Shown: positions 10,384 to 22,800 of the stretch, piece by piece
How the letters are laid out: every line of letters starts with the position of its first letter
Numbering within the stretch: position 1 is the first letter of the stretch
Program-made: the position numbers and the translations under genes
The notes under the pieces: model-generated
Database searches by the model: none
Seen by the model: only the letters and a program-made list of their open reading frames with translations
Told to the model about the DNA's origin: nothing
Source of the DNA: Laccaria trichodermophora
Lineage: Eukaryota; Basidiomycota; Agaricomycetes; Agaricales; Hydnangiaceae
Assembly: GCA_018417955.1 (NCBI GenBank)
Contig: JACTVC010000024.1
Span: 620,001-684,000 of the forward strand
Direction of reading: 5' to 3'
DNA: 64,000 nt

Positions 10384-11580
10384 CTCAGTGATCCTGCCTG
10401 ATGAGTAAGTTTGCCATGAATTTTGAACACATATAGCCCTCCACCCTGATTGACAGAATCATCTGTGCCAGTAAGCAATTCAAGAAGCTCTGGAGGAGGC
10501 TCATGCAATTTTGGAAGATCAATCTTCAATCTTTCTACTAGAGCAACACATGCCAAACTTTATATTATTCTGGTGTGAAGAAGATAGCTTCTCATCCATC
10601 CAATGAAATGCACCACATTCAGAGCAGACTACATTCATATGCTCTAAATCATGTACCTGCCAGGTAGGACTAAAGTGCCTTTGTGCTTCAGGAATTTGAG
10701 CAACTGCTGCAGGTGGTGGCATAGGAAGAGGATTTGGTGCAAATGGGACTGGGGGTGGAGGAATGGGTTGGGGTAAAGCCATTTCAGGAGCAGGAGCAGG
10801 CAGAGGGGGTTCTTCAGGAGGAGGGAAAGGAAGAGCATGTTGATTCAGATCCTGGTATGCAGATAAATTGTGAAACTGCAGAAAATATATATTAAACTCT
10901 GTAAGAAACACACAAATATATCATATCAACATAAGCCTGGTAGGCAGCTTGAAGATGTGCAGGTAGATTGGGATACTGGAAAAAGAATTATGCTGTGATA
11001 AACACCCAGGTATATCAAATACCAAATAAAGATGAGGAGGGGCCAGAGCCTGGTACACAGCTTGAAGATGTCCAGGTAGATTGGGATACTGGAAAAAGAA
11101 TCAGACTGTGACAAACAATGAGGTATATCAAATCAACATACCATGGCAGCAGGTGCAGGTGCATTGTCTGAGCTGGTGGTGGATGGACTACATTAGGATG
11201 AGGATGAACCTGATGTCCACAACCATGGCCACAGCCTCAACCTTGACCTTGACCTATCTGAACAGGAATAGGTAGAAGTGCAGCAAGCTGCTGAGCTAGA
11301 GCAGCTGGTAGATAATTATATTGTTGTCCATTGTATACAACAGGAGCAGGAGCAGGGTGTGGGGCATGCAGAGGTAATTCTAAATTATTCAGAGCAGAAA
11401 CATGTGAAAGAGCAGGAGCAGCACCAAAGGATCATTTCCAGGAGCAGGATTTGGAGCATGCTGAGGTATTCCCAAATCAATAGGAGCAACATGCCCTGGG
11501 AAGTGCACACCATGAGTAGCATGACAACACTGGGGGCTATCCAATGTGCGATTGTCACATTCTACACTCTGTCATATTTA
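10384..11580 (-). pseudogene. Helitron-like transposase relic (N-terminal zinc-finger region)
   Basis: Reading leftwards, a Pro/Ala/Gln-rich stretch (with YNYLPAALAQQLAALLPIP) precedes HDLEHMNVVCSECGAFHWMD, FGMCC and, after a frameshift near 10,530, LPKLHEPPPELLELL and YVFKIHGKLTHQAGSL. The order C-x2-C-x2-HW, FG-x-CC, LP-x2-PPP-x-L, F-(K/R)-IHG is the known N-terminal pattern of fungal Helitron helicase-transposases. About 20-25 residues between LLTGTD and the IHG motif are missing. The Rep and helicase parts are absent because the frame runs straight into the TIR of element 3. Two repeated blocks of about 110 bp (10,925-11,030, 11,040-11,140) encode NLPAHLQAAYQAY-like peptide and look like a tandem duplication within the gene. 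Confidence 0.75.
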
Positions 11581-11734
11581 CACTCAAGGTGATCTCGTAC
11601 TGCTCAACTTCATGGGTTTCATGAGCCCAACATCTGGCCCATGAAAAGAAAACAAGAGTTCAATTGAAACATAAGTCACCAGGTGAGATGGAGATGGGAA
11701 GGGAGGGGAATGGGATGTCCTCCTGCATGTCCTC

Positions 11735-12690
11735 ACTCATTTTCTGGCCTGTTCAGTCAAACTAAGATATTCAGAATTGTGGGGATGTGCCACATCCTGC
11801 AGATGGATAAAATAGGAAATTTTCCTTATTTGGTAAGGCATAGTAAGATTCTTTTCCTCCACTAGACCCATTCTACTATATAAGGAGATAAGCTGACAAA
11901 TAATCTCCCTATTTGGTAACCTTCTTGGCTCTGTCCTGGGCTCTATCACACTCTGCATGTCCCTCACTCCAGGTGTGTCCATTTCTATGAAAAGCAGCAA
12001 TTCAACTTTGATTAATGCAGCACTTGGAGTTATGCACTTTCTGTGACATGGACATCTGAACAATTGAATCAGGCCAATAAAAGAAACTCCAGGCAGAATA
12101 CATGACCAAAGAGTGTGCCATTTTCACTTCAACAAACCATGACCCTACATAGTTTTCTAGGTGATTGAAGCCTGCCAGAACATTTGCCACAAGTGAAGCC
12201 ATAGATGAATTGGAGGGTGAAGTCTGTATAGTGTTGAGCATTGATTGACAAGAAGTAGCTGTTGAGAGTACACCAGAAATGGTTGTAGTAGTGCATATTT
12301 CTCTGATTGAATTATCAAAATCATTTGTAGCAGATAATATAGCTCACTCTGTTAATTGGTTCAAGAATTTGTCAATATTATCTGCAAATGGCTCCATGAA
12401 AATACCCCTTCTCAAGTTAAAAGAGGCATAAATAAAGATTTCTTAGGCACATTTACATGGAAGATTTGATTCACATACCATTTCCTGCCATAGTTTTGTC
12501 TGGACCCAAGTGGCACCTTCAGGTCCTTCTCAAATAAGTGTTTGACATGCATTGCTGCACTTCTTGTATCCTCCACATAGATGTATATGTGTTTTATAAC
12601 ATTAGTGTTGTGTACCAGGGGATGGGTATCCACCTTGTATAGATATGGAAAGTGAGCATTGTGGTTTTGTAGTAACAAAGCTTGCCATCT
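11735..12690 (-). pseudogene. Unrecognised degenerate ORF
   Basis: Frames joined across a few stops read KYVNQIFHVNVPKKSL-like sequence, FMEPFADNIDKFLNQLTE, a stop near 12,340, then a good open stretch (SMASLVANVLAGFNHLENYV...SWFVEVKMAHSLVMYSAW, 12,002-12,340). The last part (MDTPGVRDMQSVIE...LISLYSRMGLVEEKNLTMP) is repeated in inverse orientation at 51,265-51,500, so at least that piece belongs to a dispersed repeat. I recognise no family. It may be a transposon ORF or a captured gene fragment. Confidence 0.4.
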
Positions 12691-12739
12691 TTGATGATCT
12701 TAAGGGGATCTGATAGAGTCTGCCTGTGGACTGCAGGGT

Positions 12740-13130
12740 GGATGGATGGACCAGATCAAATGTGAAAAAAATGAGGCTGAAATAGGTCTGGAAGAAATGC
12801 AAAAATGTGGCTGAAATAGGCCTGGACAAATTGCAAAAATGCAGTGGAAATAGGTCTGGATTAAATGCAAAAATGCAGCAGAAATACGCCCAGATTAAAT
12901 GCAAAAATAGGTCCGGATAGAATGCAAAAACACAGGGGAAATAGGTCTGGATGAAATTTAAAAATGGGGCAGAAATAGGTCCGGATTAAATGCAAAAATG
13001 GGGCAGAAATATGCCCAGATTAAATGCAAAAATAGATCTGGATAGAATTCAATAACACAGGGGAAATAGGTCTGGATGAAATTCAAAAATGGGGTGGAAA
13101 TGGGTACAGATGAAATGAAAAAACACTGTG
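12740..13130. repeat. Tandem array, about 32-33 bp units
   Basis: Units 'aataggtctggatgaaatgc' + 'aaaaatgtggcag' with variants. The corresponding array in the second foldback copy spans about 32,085-32,655 with more units. Confidence 0.85.
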
Positions 13131-13254
13131 GAAATACAATTGTGTTACACCTGTGGTGGACAACTTGTTGCTCTGTTGGACACAGGCCAACAGGTCTTCT
13201 GTGGTACCTGGAGGCCATGCCATTTGTTAAGCCCATTGGTCCATTACACCCAGA

Positions 13255-13480
13255 CTAATGATTGGTCTGTCACATCCATGGACTAACAATTGTTCCATCA
13301 CACACCTGCAGAATAACAATTGTTCTGTCACACCCGCGGATGAACAATTGCATTACACCCACGGCAGACGACTTGTTGCTCTGTTGGACCCACAGGCCAA
13401 CAGGTCTTCTGTGGTACCCACAGGCCATGCCATTTGTTAAGCCTGTTGGTCCATTACACCTGCAGGCCACCAGCTAGAGC
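13255..13480. repeat. Array of AACAATTGTTCCATCACACC units
   Basis: Units of about 28-30 bp contain the palindrome AACAATTGTT plus 'cacacctgcag'. They also carry 'ggccaacaggtcttctgtgg' blocks, which appear twice here and again in the 32.7-33.0 kb copy. Confidence 0.75.
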
Positions 13481-14699
13481 TCCATGGATGTGTATTTAAC
13501 ATCCTGAATGCCATTGCCCCAAAAATGCAACCAAAACAATGTCTGGATTTGTGATTAACTTGGTGAACATCCCTGCTCTGAAAATGTGGCCAAAAAAACA
13601 TCTGGATTTGTATTCAACATCCTGAATGTCATGGCCCTGAAAATGCAGCCAAAGAAATGTCCAGATTTGGGATTAACTTGGTGAACGTCACTGCTCTGAA
13701 AATGCAGCCGAAAAAACATCCAGATTTGTATTAGTGCAATAATGTCCAAAATTTCAGATGTTATCTTGACAGGGGCTGGACTACCCATGGAATACTTTGA
13801 TATCTGAAATTCTAGACTACAAAACTTTGTAATGACCAGTTGAACTCAGGCAGAACTCTCTCAATTCTTAACTGATTTCAATGTTCTTGGGCTTGTTTTG
13901 ACAGGTAAACCTGTGGGGTTGTGTGTATGGGTACTCTACAGGTCATGTGTGGGCCACTTGTCTGATATCTATAGGTTTTTTTAGTGTCCTTGATCATGAA
14001 TGAGTATATGGGTTCATAGGTCTATGGTTGAAGGAGTGAAAAGGGTGGACATTTGACATTGCTGTATCATTGGTTTATTATGAATAAGTACATAGATTCA
14101 GGGTGCTATAGTTGAAGGAGTGATAATGGTGGGCATTTTGCCATTGCTTTCACTGTCTGTGTCATCTCTTCAACCATACATCCCCATGAACATACTGTAT
14201 GAAGTACAACTTATTCATTAGTGTCTGATCTCCCAAACTTGAAAGTTTGTACTCCACTTTTCTGACATATAATTTGTAGTGTCCTTCACTATGAATAAGT
14301 ACATAGGTTCATGTGAATACTCCTTGAATCATATCTCCATCAACATATATATACTTGTACATAGTAAACAAATGATACAGCAATTGCAAAATGTCCACCC
14401 TTTTCACTTCTTCAACCATAGACCCATGCTAAAAAACCTATGGATATCAGACAAGTGGCCCATACACGACCTGTAGAGTACCTGTACCCACAACCCCACG
14501 GATTTACCTGTCAAAATGAGCCCAAGAACATTGAAATCGGTTAAGAATTGAGGGAGTTCTGCCTGAGTTCAATTGGTCCTTACAAAGTTTTGTAGTCTAA
14601 AAAGCAGACACTACAAAGCTTTGTAGTCTAAAATTTTGGACATCAAAGTATTCCATGAGTTGTCTGGTCCATGTCAAAATTACATCTGAAATTTTGGAC

Positions 14700-16135
14700 A
14701 TTGTTGCACTAATACAAATCCAGATGTTTTTTTGGTCGCATTTTTGGAGCAGTGAAGTTCACCAAGTTAATCACAAATCCGGACATTTTTTTGGCCACAT
14801 TTTCAGGTACTTGAAGTACTAAATTTCGGACATTGGAGCATTCCATGGGGGTTGTCTGGCCCCTGTCAAAATCACATCTGAAATTTCAGACATTGGTGCA
14901 GTCTACAGGGATCATTATATCTGGATGGAAGTATCCTAAAAAATTTCGGACCTCAGAGCAGTCCATGGGGAGTTGTCTGGTCCATGTCAAAACCACATCC
15001 AAAATTTCAGACATTGGTGCACTAATACAAATCTGGATGTTTTTTTGGCTGCATTGTTGGAGCAGTGAAATTTACCAAGTCGACTACAACTCCAGACATT
15101 TTTTTGGCCACATTTTTGGCTGCATTTTCGAGGCAATGACATTCAGAATGTTAAATACAAATCCAGATGTTTTTTTGGCTGCATTTTCAGGTACTTGAAG
15201 TACTAAATTCGGACATTGGAGAATTCCATGGGGGCTGTCTGGCCTCTATCAAAATTCCATCTGAAACTTCAGACATTGGTGCAGTCTACAAGGATCATTA
15301 TATCCAGATGGAAGCATCCTAAAAAATTTCAGACTTCAGAGCAGTCCGCAGGGGGGTTGTCTGGTCTGTGTCAAAATTACATCCAAAATTTTGGACATTG
15401 GTGCACTAATACAAATCTGGATGTTTTTTTGGCCACATTTTCGGAGCAGGAATGTTCACCAAGTTAATCACAAATCCAGACATTTTTTCGGCCACATTTT
15501 CGGGGCAATGACATTCAGCATGTTAAATACAAATCCAGATGGTTTTTCAGCTGCATTTTCAGGTGCTTGAAGTTCTAAATTTCGGACATTGGAGCATTCC
15601 ATGGGGGTTGTCTGGCCCCTGTCAAATTACATCCGAAATTTCAGACACTGTTGCACTAATATCAATTCAGATGTTTTTTCGGCCGCATTTTCGGATCAGT
15701 GACATTTACCAAGTCAACTACAACTCTGGACATTTTTTCAGCTGCATTTTTGGGGCAATGCCATTCAGCATGTTACATACAAATCTGGAAATCCAGATGT
15801 TTTTTTCGGCCGCATTTTCAGAGCAGTGACATTAACTAAGTTAATCACAAATCCGGACATTTTTTTGGCTGCATTTTCAGGGCAATGTTATACAGCATGT
15901 TAAATACAAATCCGGATGTTTTTTCAGCCACATTTTCAGGGCAGTGACATTCACAAAGTCAATGACAAATCTGGACATTTTTTCGGCTGCATTTTTGGAG
16001 CACTGGTATTCTGCATGCTGGTGACAAATCCCGACCTTTCTTCAGCTGCATATTTGGGGCAGTGACATCCAACATGGCAACCACAAATCCAGACAATTTT
16101 TCAGTCGCATTTTCGGAGCACTTGCATTCAGCATG
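14700..16135. repeat. Minisatellite of about 66-70 bp units in the right foldback arm
   Basis: Units read 'acaaatccagatgttttttt' then 'ggctgcattttcgg' then 'gcaatgacattcagcatgtt', alternating with 'caccaagttaatcacaaatc'. They are inverted relative to the same motifs at 13,500-13,735. Confidence 0.8.
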
Positions 16136-16149
16136 TCAATGCTCCAGGT

Positions 16150-16430
16150 GATCTCTTGAACACATGTGGCCCAACATTTGGCCATTCTGTAGATTATACT
16201 TTGGGTACCTATGGTATCATTGACTATGGCAATAACCACATCTGCAGAATAGGCATTGGGCCACACATTAATACCATATGCTGTAAACATCCATTGGTCC
16301 CAGGTATGGATCCATAGTGTCCATGTGTATTGGGCCCATTGGGGTAGCCCTATGACTTATTGGGACAATTGTCAATTTCTATTGTTATGGTACTATAGTG
16401 ATGTCTATGTATACTTGTGAACCCTGACCC
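16150..16430. repeat. GGCCCAA-rich flank of the foldback element
   Basis: 'tgggcccattggggtagccc' through 'gacaattgtcaatttctatt' is the reverse complement of 31,640-31,712. The whole stretch carries scattered TTGGGCCCAAT motifs, like 31,680-32,040. It is probably the outer part of the same foldback family. Confidence 0.65.
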
Positions 16431-16439
16431 ACTCAAAGC

Positions 16440-17160
16440 TAATCTGATGCAATGTTTCATTATCCCAGATAGATTCAAAGTTGATTACTCACATGGCTGG
16501 AATTCCACTAAATCCAGAACCATCAGGCTGTATGCTGCATGAGTTTCAGACAATTAGACATATGCTCTGAGTGACTTCTCTGGGCTTGTTTGATTTCATG
16601 TTGTCAGCCATGATGGAGGCTGGCCAAAGGCTGACCTTGATAGAAACCCTCAATCTGTATGTCTTCCAGCTTTTGTTTGTATCAGAGCTAAAATCATCTA
16701 TCAAATAGTCATGGACAAGTCTTTTCAGCTCTGCCTTTGGTGGAGGTCCTGTCTGGCATTTGGAGACAAAATTAGCAAGACAGGCTCTAGACAGGTGGAG
16801 AGCTGATGTTTGTCAGGAATATCAAATCTATGTGCAAGAGATAGGTGCTCTCCACCAGTTGACTCATTCTTTGCAAGAAAGTACCTCCATTTCTTCATTG
16901 GGAGGCTGAGATATATCTTACATCTTTTTACAGATCTACATGTGCTCTTGAAGAAAGGGAAAGGCCAGCCCTTGATACAAGTCTGCTTCCCAACCCTCCC
17001 AGAAGGCCCATCATTAAAGAAATTTGCAACAACCCATTTAGTGCCTTTATTGGATTTGGTCATCACTGTGCCAATGACTTTCTTTTCTTAAATGCAATAT
17101 TTTCAGGCATGGCATCATACCTCATCTGCTCAAAAGACAACTTCTATGAAGCTTTTAAAG
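16440..17160 (-). other. Unassigned, one uncertain ORF (- strand, 16,725-17,066)
   Basis: A 113-codon open frame contains TKWVVANFFNDG and KWRYFLAKNESTGGEHLS. Composition is protein-like and no repeat explains it, but no family is recognised and no start or intron context supports a gene. The rest of the interval shows nothing. Confidence 0.3.
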
Positions 17161-17169
17161 ATGCTATCT

Positions 17170-17560
17170 ATTCAGGGCAGTTAGCAGGAATCACCCACCA
17201 ACACTGAGAGCCCTGAACATACCAACAGGCCATAGTTGATGGTGCCTGCTGATGGGCCAATAAGAGACAATAACCTGGTGTTGATGAATTGGCTGATGCA
17301 GTCCCATAAATAAGGTAATGAAGGGTCAGCTGGCAATGTAGATTTAGAACAGCCAGATCAGCAGGAATTATACCTGGAGAGTGAAGGACAACTATTTGTA
17401 TATCAGCTGATGGAAGATAGCTATGCAGGATCAGTTGACAGATTTGAATGTTCCTGGGTTGGTGATCAGCTGAGGGTCTTAAATTCTGATTAGCAGGGTC
17501 AGCTGGTGGGACCCACATTATTGTAGTCATGGCTTGGCTGATCAGTCCAGCAAATGGATA
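17170..17560. repeat. Degenerate repeats with GGTCAGCTGG / GATCAGCAGGAAT motifs
   Basis: Five or six occurrences of 'cagctga(t/c)gg' and 'gatcagc' at irregular spacing suggest a decayed tandem array. The long - strand frame through it (17,168-17,530) is repetitive. Confidence 0.5.
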
Positions 17561-17689
17561 CTGCTACTGAGTCGGCTATGAAACTTGAGCCAGCCTGGCC
17601 TTTTCAATATGGACTAGTATATGTTTTCTGCTCAGCTTCCATCTTATGCAGCTGAGCAGGGTTGTTTGAGCCAGACCTGGGGTTCCATG

Positions 17690-18590
17690 CCTGGTTGAAA
17701 TGTCCAACATGTGGTATGTTTACAGGAAAAATGACTTTCCCAGATGATTTAATATTAAATTGTTGAAGTACTTTAGCTGGTGCCATGTCCAGATGCAAAA
17801 TAACCAAGCAGACAAGTGAATTAAATCAGTAAAGACACCCAGGCTGCACATTGGGTGGTGCAGGTGATTAAATTAATAAGTTGAAGTTATGCAGCTGCTT
17901 GAGTAAATGATCACTGAGCAAACAGGTGAATTAAATGCCTGGGCTGCACATTGGATAACAGAGCCAATTTAATTTTACAGTGTTGAAGTACTTTGGCTGG
18001 CACCAAGGCCAGGTGGAAAATAACTGAGAAGAGAAGAGAATCAAATTGGTAAAAGTGCCTGGTCTGCATCTTGGATAATAGAACTGATTTAATGTTAAAT
18101 TGTTGAAGTACTTTAGCTAGTGCTGAGGCCAGGTGAAAAATAACCAAGCAGACAAGTGAATTAAATTGGTAACAATGCCTCGGCTGTGTCTCACATAATA
18201 GAACCTGCTTAATATTAAATTGTTGAAGTACTTTGGCTGGGTGGAAAACAACCAAGCAGACAAGTGAATTAAATCAGTAACAATGCCTGGGCTGTGTCTC
18301 AGATAATAGAACCTGTTCAGTATTAAATTGTTGTACTTTGGCTGGATGGAAAACAACTGAGCAGACAAGTGAATTAAATCAGTAAAAGTACCCAGGCTGT
18401 GTCTCAGATAATAGAGCTGATTTAACATTGAAGTGGTGAAGTACTTTGGCTGGTGCCAAGGCCAGGTGGAAAATAACCAAGCAGACAAGTGAATTAAATT
18501 GGCAAAAGTGCCCAGGCTGCATCTTGGGTAATAGAGCCGATTTAATATTAAATTGGTGAAGTACTTTAACTTGTGTGATACATGCTATGA
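17690..18590. repeat. Minisatellite, about 7-8 units of 105-145 bp
   Basis: Each unit contains 'taaattgttgaagtacttt', 'ggctggtgccaaggccagg', 'aaaataaccaagcagacaag' and 'tgaattaaatcagtaa', then 'gcctgggctg'. Units begin near 17,745, 17,970, 18,095, 18,215, 18,320, 18,425 and 18,545. The array ends at a TIR element border. Confidence 0.85.
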
Positions 18591-18597
18591 TAGTGTG

Positions 18598-18785
18598 ACT
18601 GAGGTCTTTACACTCCCCAGGGTTTTCCATATGGAATCCATGTGGAATGGCTGGATTCCACCATCCCTTCCATGGATTCCATATAAAATATTTTTGGCTG
18701 AGTCCCCAGCTATTTTTTTATTCCATAGTCATTATGGATTCCACATGGAATAGTGATGGAATGGTACATTCCACAATGCATCACA
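18598..18785. repeat. Left end of a TIR element (CCATATGG subfamily)
   Basis: 'gaggtctttacactccccag' plus 'ggttttccatatggaatcca' is the exact inverted counterpart of the right end at 10,230-10,385, including 'tttttggctgagtccccagc'. No right end was found for it, so it is probably truncated. Confidence 0.7.
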
Positions 18786-18789
18786 CACA

Positions 18790-20880
18790 TCAACACATCA
18801 CAAATCATGGCATCACCGACCCAAGAAAACTAGACTTCATAAAATATTCTGAAGTCTACCAAAGAGAAAAACCATAATGATTTGCCATGTGGTCCAGGAT
18901 CCATGTGCAATATCTAATAATGGAGGGAAAATCAGTAAGTGGACTGTTTACCTTGGATGAACCAATCATGAAAAATGTTTATGGCAATTTCCACACATGC
19001 ATCAATACTGATGCATCACATTGCCAGAATAGAGAAAACACAATGAAAACTTAAAATAAGTCAGTTCAGTTGTGTTGCACATAACTGAACCACTTCAAAC
19101 CTTTACTAAAAACTATTATAAAATTGACCCAACCTACCAGGCCATGCACAGACATGTAATTAAAAATAGAAAACATAGAATAATATAAAAGGAGGATGTG
19201 CACAGGCTGAAGAAGTCTGAGTGGAAAAGAGAGTCCTTTGGTAGTTGTAGAAGCAGCAGGAGACATTTTCTTCTTGGCTTTCTTCTCTTTTTTGGTTGCT
19301 GTGTGCTTGTTGACTATGGCAGCAATGGAAAAGAATGGCAATCATCATGTCACACAGCATTGAGACATGTCACCAGACCATGAACAGAAATGTAGGTGGT
19401 CCAATTCTTTTTGTAGCACCTGATGATTTTCTTATAGATTCCAATGACCTTATTCATGTCTCAATAAACCCAGTAGTTATTGTGCAATCTACAGAAAGTC
19501 ACAAAACCTTCATATGTCAGATGCCATCACACATAGATCTTCTATTGCTTCATACTATAGACGAGCCTCTCAGGTTTGTCATGGAGGGGAAGTTGGAGGA
19601 AGGAAATGAGAAGTGCACTTCAAGAGGGAGCATCCTAGATGGCTCAAAATGGTGAGAGTTGTTAGTGACGGCTTCATTGGATGTTTGATGGGAATGAGGG
19701 TGAGGGGCTTGAAGAGGCAAGGGGATGTTAATGATGTGCCAACCCATAAGGTCTCCCTGGCATTCATATGGAGACACAGGGAAATGTAGTGGCAGCAGAG
19801 GGAATGAAATGTCCAAACTTGCTGCATTGTATTGCTTACTGCTGGAGTTTGCAAAAAACAATGAGGCCATGGGGTTGGCAGGATGGGACTGGTTGGTGCA
19901 AAGAGTCTCTGGAATGTGCCATTCATAAAATGGACCAGTTTTGTTGGTGTTTTCCATCTTCAGTGGAATAGGTTCTCTGTCTACATGTTGATGCAGAAAG
20001 TGAGGGGATGGCTGCTAACTGAAGGGGGCATTCAGCCAGGTCACCTGGCAACCAGTTTATATGAGTATAATAACTGCAGGTCTCCCAAGCCACCTCTAAA
20101 CTGGCCAGGTGATGATTTGGAGTATCTGCAATCTGTGAAAGGTCAATTGATAATAAGAACAGCCAGTTCAAGGGCTGTTGGAGTTTGCTGGTGCCATGGA
20201 CAACTGTAAATAGTGACAGTGCAGTCAAGTCACTTTCCATTTACAGCTTTATGATAGTGCCACTTGCAAGGTTGGCTGCTGCATTGCTGAAGTCCTGGGT
20301 GACTAAAGGCTATCCCTCATGCTACTAGTATGTAAAATGTCAGCCTAGGGACTGAGCAAGGGTTAAAGATGAACCAAAGTCACCTTTCACCTTATCATGG
20401 TGAACTTCCCAGCAAGTGACAACTCACTATCATGCAGGTTCTTGTCATTCTTGCATTGGAATCTGGTGCTGCTCAAAGATCTTGGGACAAGGGTGCTAAA
20501 GATCTTGGGACCCTCATCCCAAGATCTTGAGCCTTAGGTCAAAGATCAGCAGCCAAGGCTGCTAACTGGTGTTGAATTGTAAAAATAGAATCTTGCAGTG
20601 GTGCCCATCCTCAGTATCTGAGCAGGTGAATCTGCAATAAAAACCACCACCCAGAGAGGTTTGAGAATTCTGAAGATCCAAAATGAGTATTGAGAGATGA
20701 AGGGTGGAGCTGACACTGATAGACAACTGGTTCTGGCCATGTTCGAGAACTACTAGTGATGGTTTATCTGAGTCATCATCCAGTGCAGATACATGTTGCC
20801 ATCTATTTCTCACTGAGTTGCTGATTTGATGGATTTAATGGTATACAGTGCAAATGATGCCTTGGAGAGGTTCCTAATGA
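18790..20880. other. Unassigned; several uncertain open frames
   Basis: Protein-like frames occur at 19,335-19,655 (+) and 19,550-19,957 (-; with MENTNKTGPFYEWHIPETL), overlapping on opposite strands, so at most one is real. A further one is at 20,562-20,813 (-). None resembles a family I can name. 'gatcttgggac' repeats occur at 20,480-20,530. Confidence 0.3.
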
Positions 20881-21235
20881 GGTCTTATCAGTGCCCCCTC
20901 TATTATTTCTGCAGGAATCTGGTTATTCTGGTGGATGTCTGGTGGATTCCTGCCTTTCTGCTAAATGAATTTACACAGGAATGCTCCCTGGAATGACCTT
21001 CCCTGGAATGGGCAGGAATAGCATTCCTGGGAATGTGCAGTAACAGAATTCCACTGCAACCTGATTACTTTAGCTATTTGTTATGTATTATTGTTTATTT
21101 GTTTCTGATGGGTAACAAGCAAGCATTGTTTGGCAATCACCACTTACCAAACATAACTACAATGTTTGTTTGGTGCCAAACATGGTCACCCTCTTCCTCC
21201 ACCACCACCAACCATTGCAACTGTTGCCCCCATCA
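20878..21235. repeat. Truncated left end of a copy 2-type KDZ element
   Basis: 'gaggtcttatcagtgccccc' begins a stretch colinear with 41,957-42,300: 'ctgcaggaatctgg', 'ctggaatgggcaggaatagc', 'tgttatgtattat', 'gtttggca'. It stops at 21,235 where a CACTTCAGTCACCC terminus begins. Confidence 0.7.
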
Positions 21236-21345
21236 CACTTCAGTCACCCACTGACAACTGACTATTAGTCTTGCAAACTCCATGAATACTAAGGTCTTTA
21301 TTGTCCCCCTGTAATTCCTGCTGAGCTCTGTCAGAGCTCTGCCAA
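21236..21345. repeat. Two abutting TE ends (CACTTCAGTCACCC and GGTCTTTATTGTCCCCC)
   Basis: 21,236-21,285 is nearly identical to 36,638-36,687 (TIR of the second element class). At 21,291 a 'ggtctttattgtccccctgt' terminus follows, like those at 26,573 and 39,893. Confidence 0.6.
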
Positions 21346-21929
21346 GCTTGGGTGGTTTTTCAAGGTAGGGGGGAAAAAGTTGGCTGGGGGAGGAGGACAG
21401 AACTTGGCAGGACTCAAACCAGCCCAGAGGTTAAATCCCTCTACCCAGGCTTCAATAAAGTTGCACAGATGGTTGTGAAAAAAAGATGGACAATGATTTC
21501 TTTTCCTCTTGAATAGCTTTCTGTAACACTTTATGTCACCAAAATTGTTCTTTCACACTCTGTGATCAAGGCTCAGTCAGAGCAGCATTATATGAGGGGA
21601 AAAACATCAAATTATGATATATGGATAACTTTAGTTTTAATGTACTCAATTTAGATAATATATAACTGAATTTTTGCTTCATAACACAATTTTTTTTGTA
21701 AAGAATGGGTGAGAAATGAATGAGATACACCCATTTATATAACTGAAGCTATGTCCTCAGCTACTCAGGCTGACTTACCCACAGATATATCCATACTGTG
21801 CCTTATCTGATCCATGGGTGGGAAAATCCATGGATCAGGTACAGTTAATACCCAGGTGTATCCATGACAGTCCCTAGTGGGGGCCAGTACTTTGCATAGC
21901 ATACATAAGTCCTTCTTGTGGACCTAAAA

Positions 21930-22090
21930 ATTTAAAGAACCTCATGTTTCTATAATGGGAGCAATCTAGAACATAATTTGAACACATTCATAAAGCTACA
22001 AATGACTTGTATTTTATAATGATCATTATTTTTGGTCATGTGACCACCCTCCTGACATCCCATGAGCCACAATGACATGTATCATCATTC
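21930..22090. repeat. Dispersed AT-rich repeat, copy 2
   Basis: Colinear with 415-600. The flanking intervals 21,346-21,929 and 22,091-22,530 are AT-rich and show no gene or repeat that I recognise. Confidence 0.5.
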
Positions 22091-22539
22091 TATGATTTTC
22101 TGAGTTTGTTCTATATCTGCAAATGGACCCTGATCTCTGAGAACAGCCACATCAATCCCTTGGAAACTATGGGCACTATTCTTTTTGCAATTTTTCCTGA
22201 TTTTATGACTATTTTTCTGTTTATAGTAAAATGTTTCCACAGTCTTATTTGCATATATCCAAGAAAAGAAGATAGCTAGCTAAATTTTGTAAGCTGTAAC
22301 AGCATACTGTATATACCTGTAGCTAATTTATGTTTTTAGTCAAAGTTCCCACAGTATCAGAAGCACAGCTCCCCACTTAGCTCTATAAACAACAATTGTA
22401 GCCTCTTTCCTTACCTTTACAGAAATATATAAATAATGTCATATAGACCATTCCTCATTGAGAAAAACACAAAATACTGAAAAAAATTGGACACTTCTTC
22501 AAAATAGTCACATATTATGACCAATATCTCAATAAGAAA

Positions 22540-22800
22540 GATAATAAGCTTTCTTTTAGATCACAATTATTGTGTCTATATTTCAGATAAGAAGCAGTGG
22601 TCTATCATGGGTCGTTATAATGTTGTAGTTGAGGATGATGAGGAAGCTATTTTGGAGGAGGACAAGATTGATAAAGTCACATATATTCTTTGGCTATTCT
22701 TGGTTTGAATTTTATCTAAGTTATATTTAGGAATATTACCATGAAGAAATGGTTGCTTCTGCAATTCCACCATCCTTTGATCAATGCTGTCTCTTTTCAT
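22540..22800 (+). pseudogene. ORF A fragment (exon 6 and start of exon 7)
   Basis: An acceptor 'tttcttttag' is followed by HNYCVYISDKKQWSIMGRYN and EDDEEAI, matching exon 6 of copy 2 (44,897-45,030), then an intron and MVASAIPPSF, the start of exon 7. Homology to copy 2 stops near 22,800. A point change at the intron 6 donor (ATTCTTTGG instead of CTG|gtaggt) suggests it is dead. It is a piece of another KDZ-type element. Confidence 0.75.

Larger units (their letters stand above)
12730..16150. repeat. Large foldback (inverted-repeat) element, copy 1
   Basis: The two halves are inverted copies around a centre near 14,230. For example, the 13,790-14,060 sequence with 'gaactcaggcagaactctc' and 'ccacttgtctgatatctata' returns inverted at 14,380-14,660, and repeats with 'aaaaaacatctggatttgta' at 13,500-13,735 return inverted and expanded at 14,700-16,130. 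The left arm also holds a tandem array of about 32 bp (12,740-13,130) and a 28-30 bp array (13,255-13,460). A second copy is at 32,040-33,908. No protein gene is visible in it. Confidence 0.8.

Noticed and set aside
12740..13480. Regularly spaced repeats that could suggest a CRISPR array
   Set aside because: Units are contiguous, degenerate and without unique spacers, cas genes are absent, and the context is eukaryotic.
10383..18603. One large element bounded by the matching ends at 10,383 and 18,603
   Set aside because: The ends point away from each other, so they belong to two elements outside this interval.
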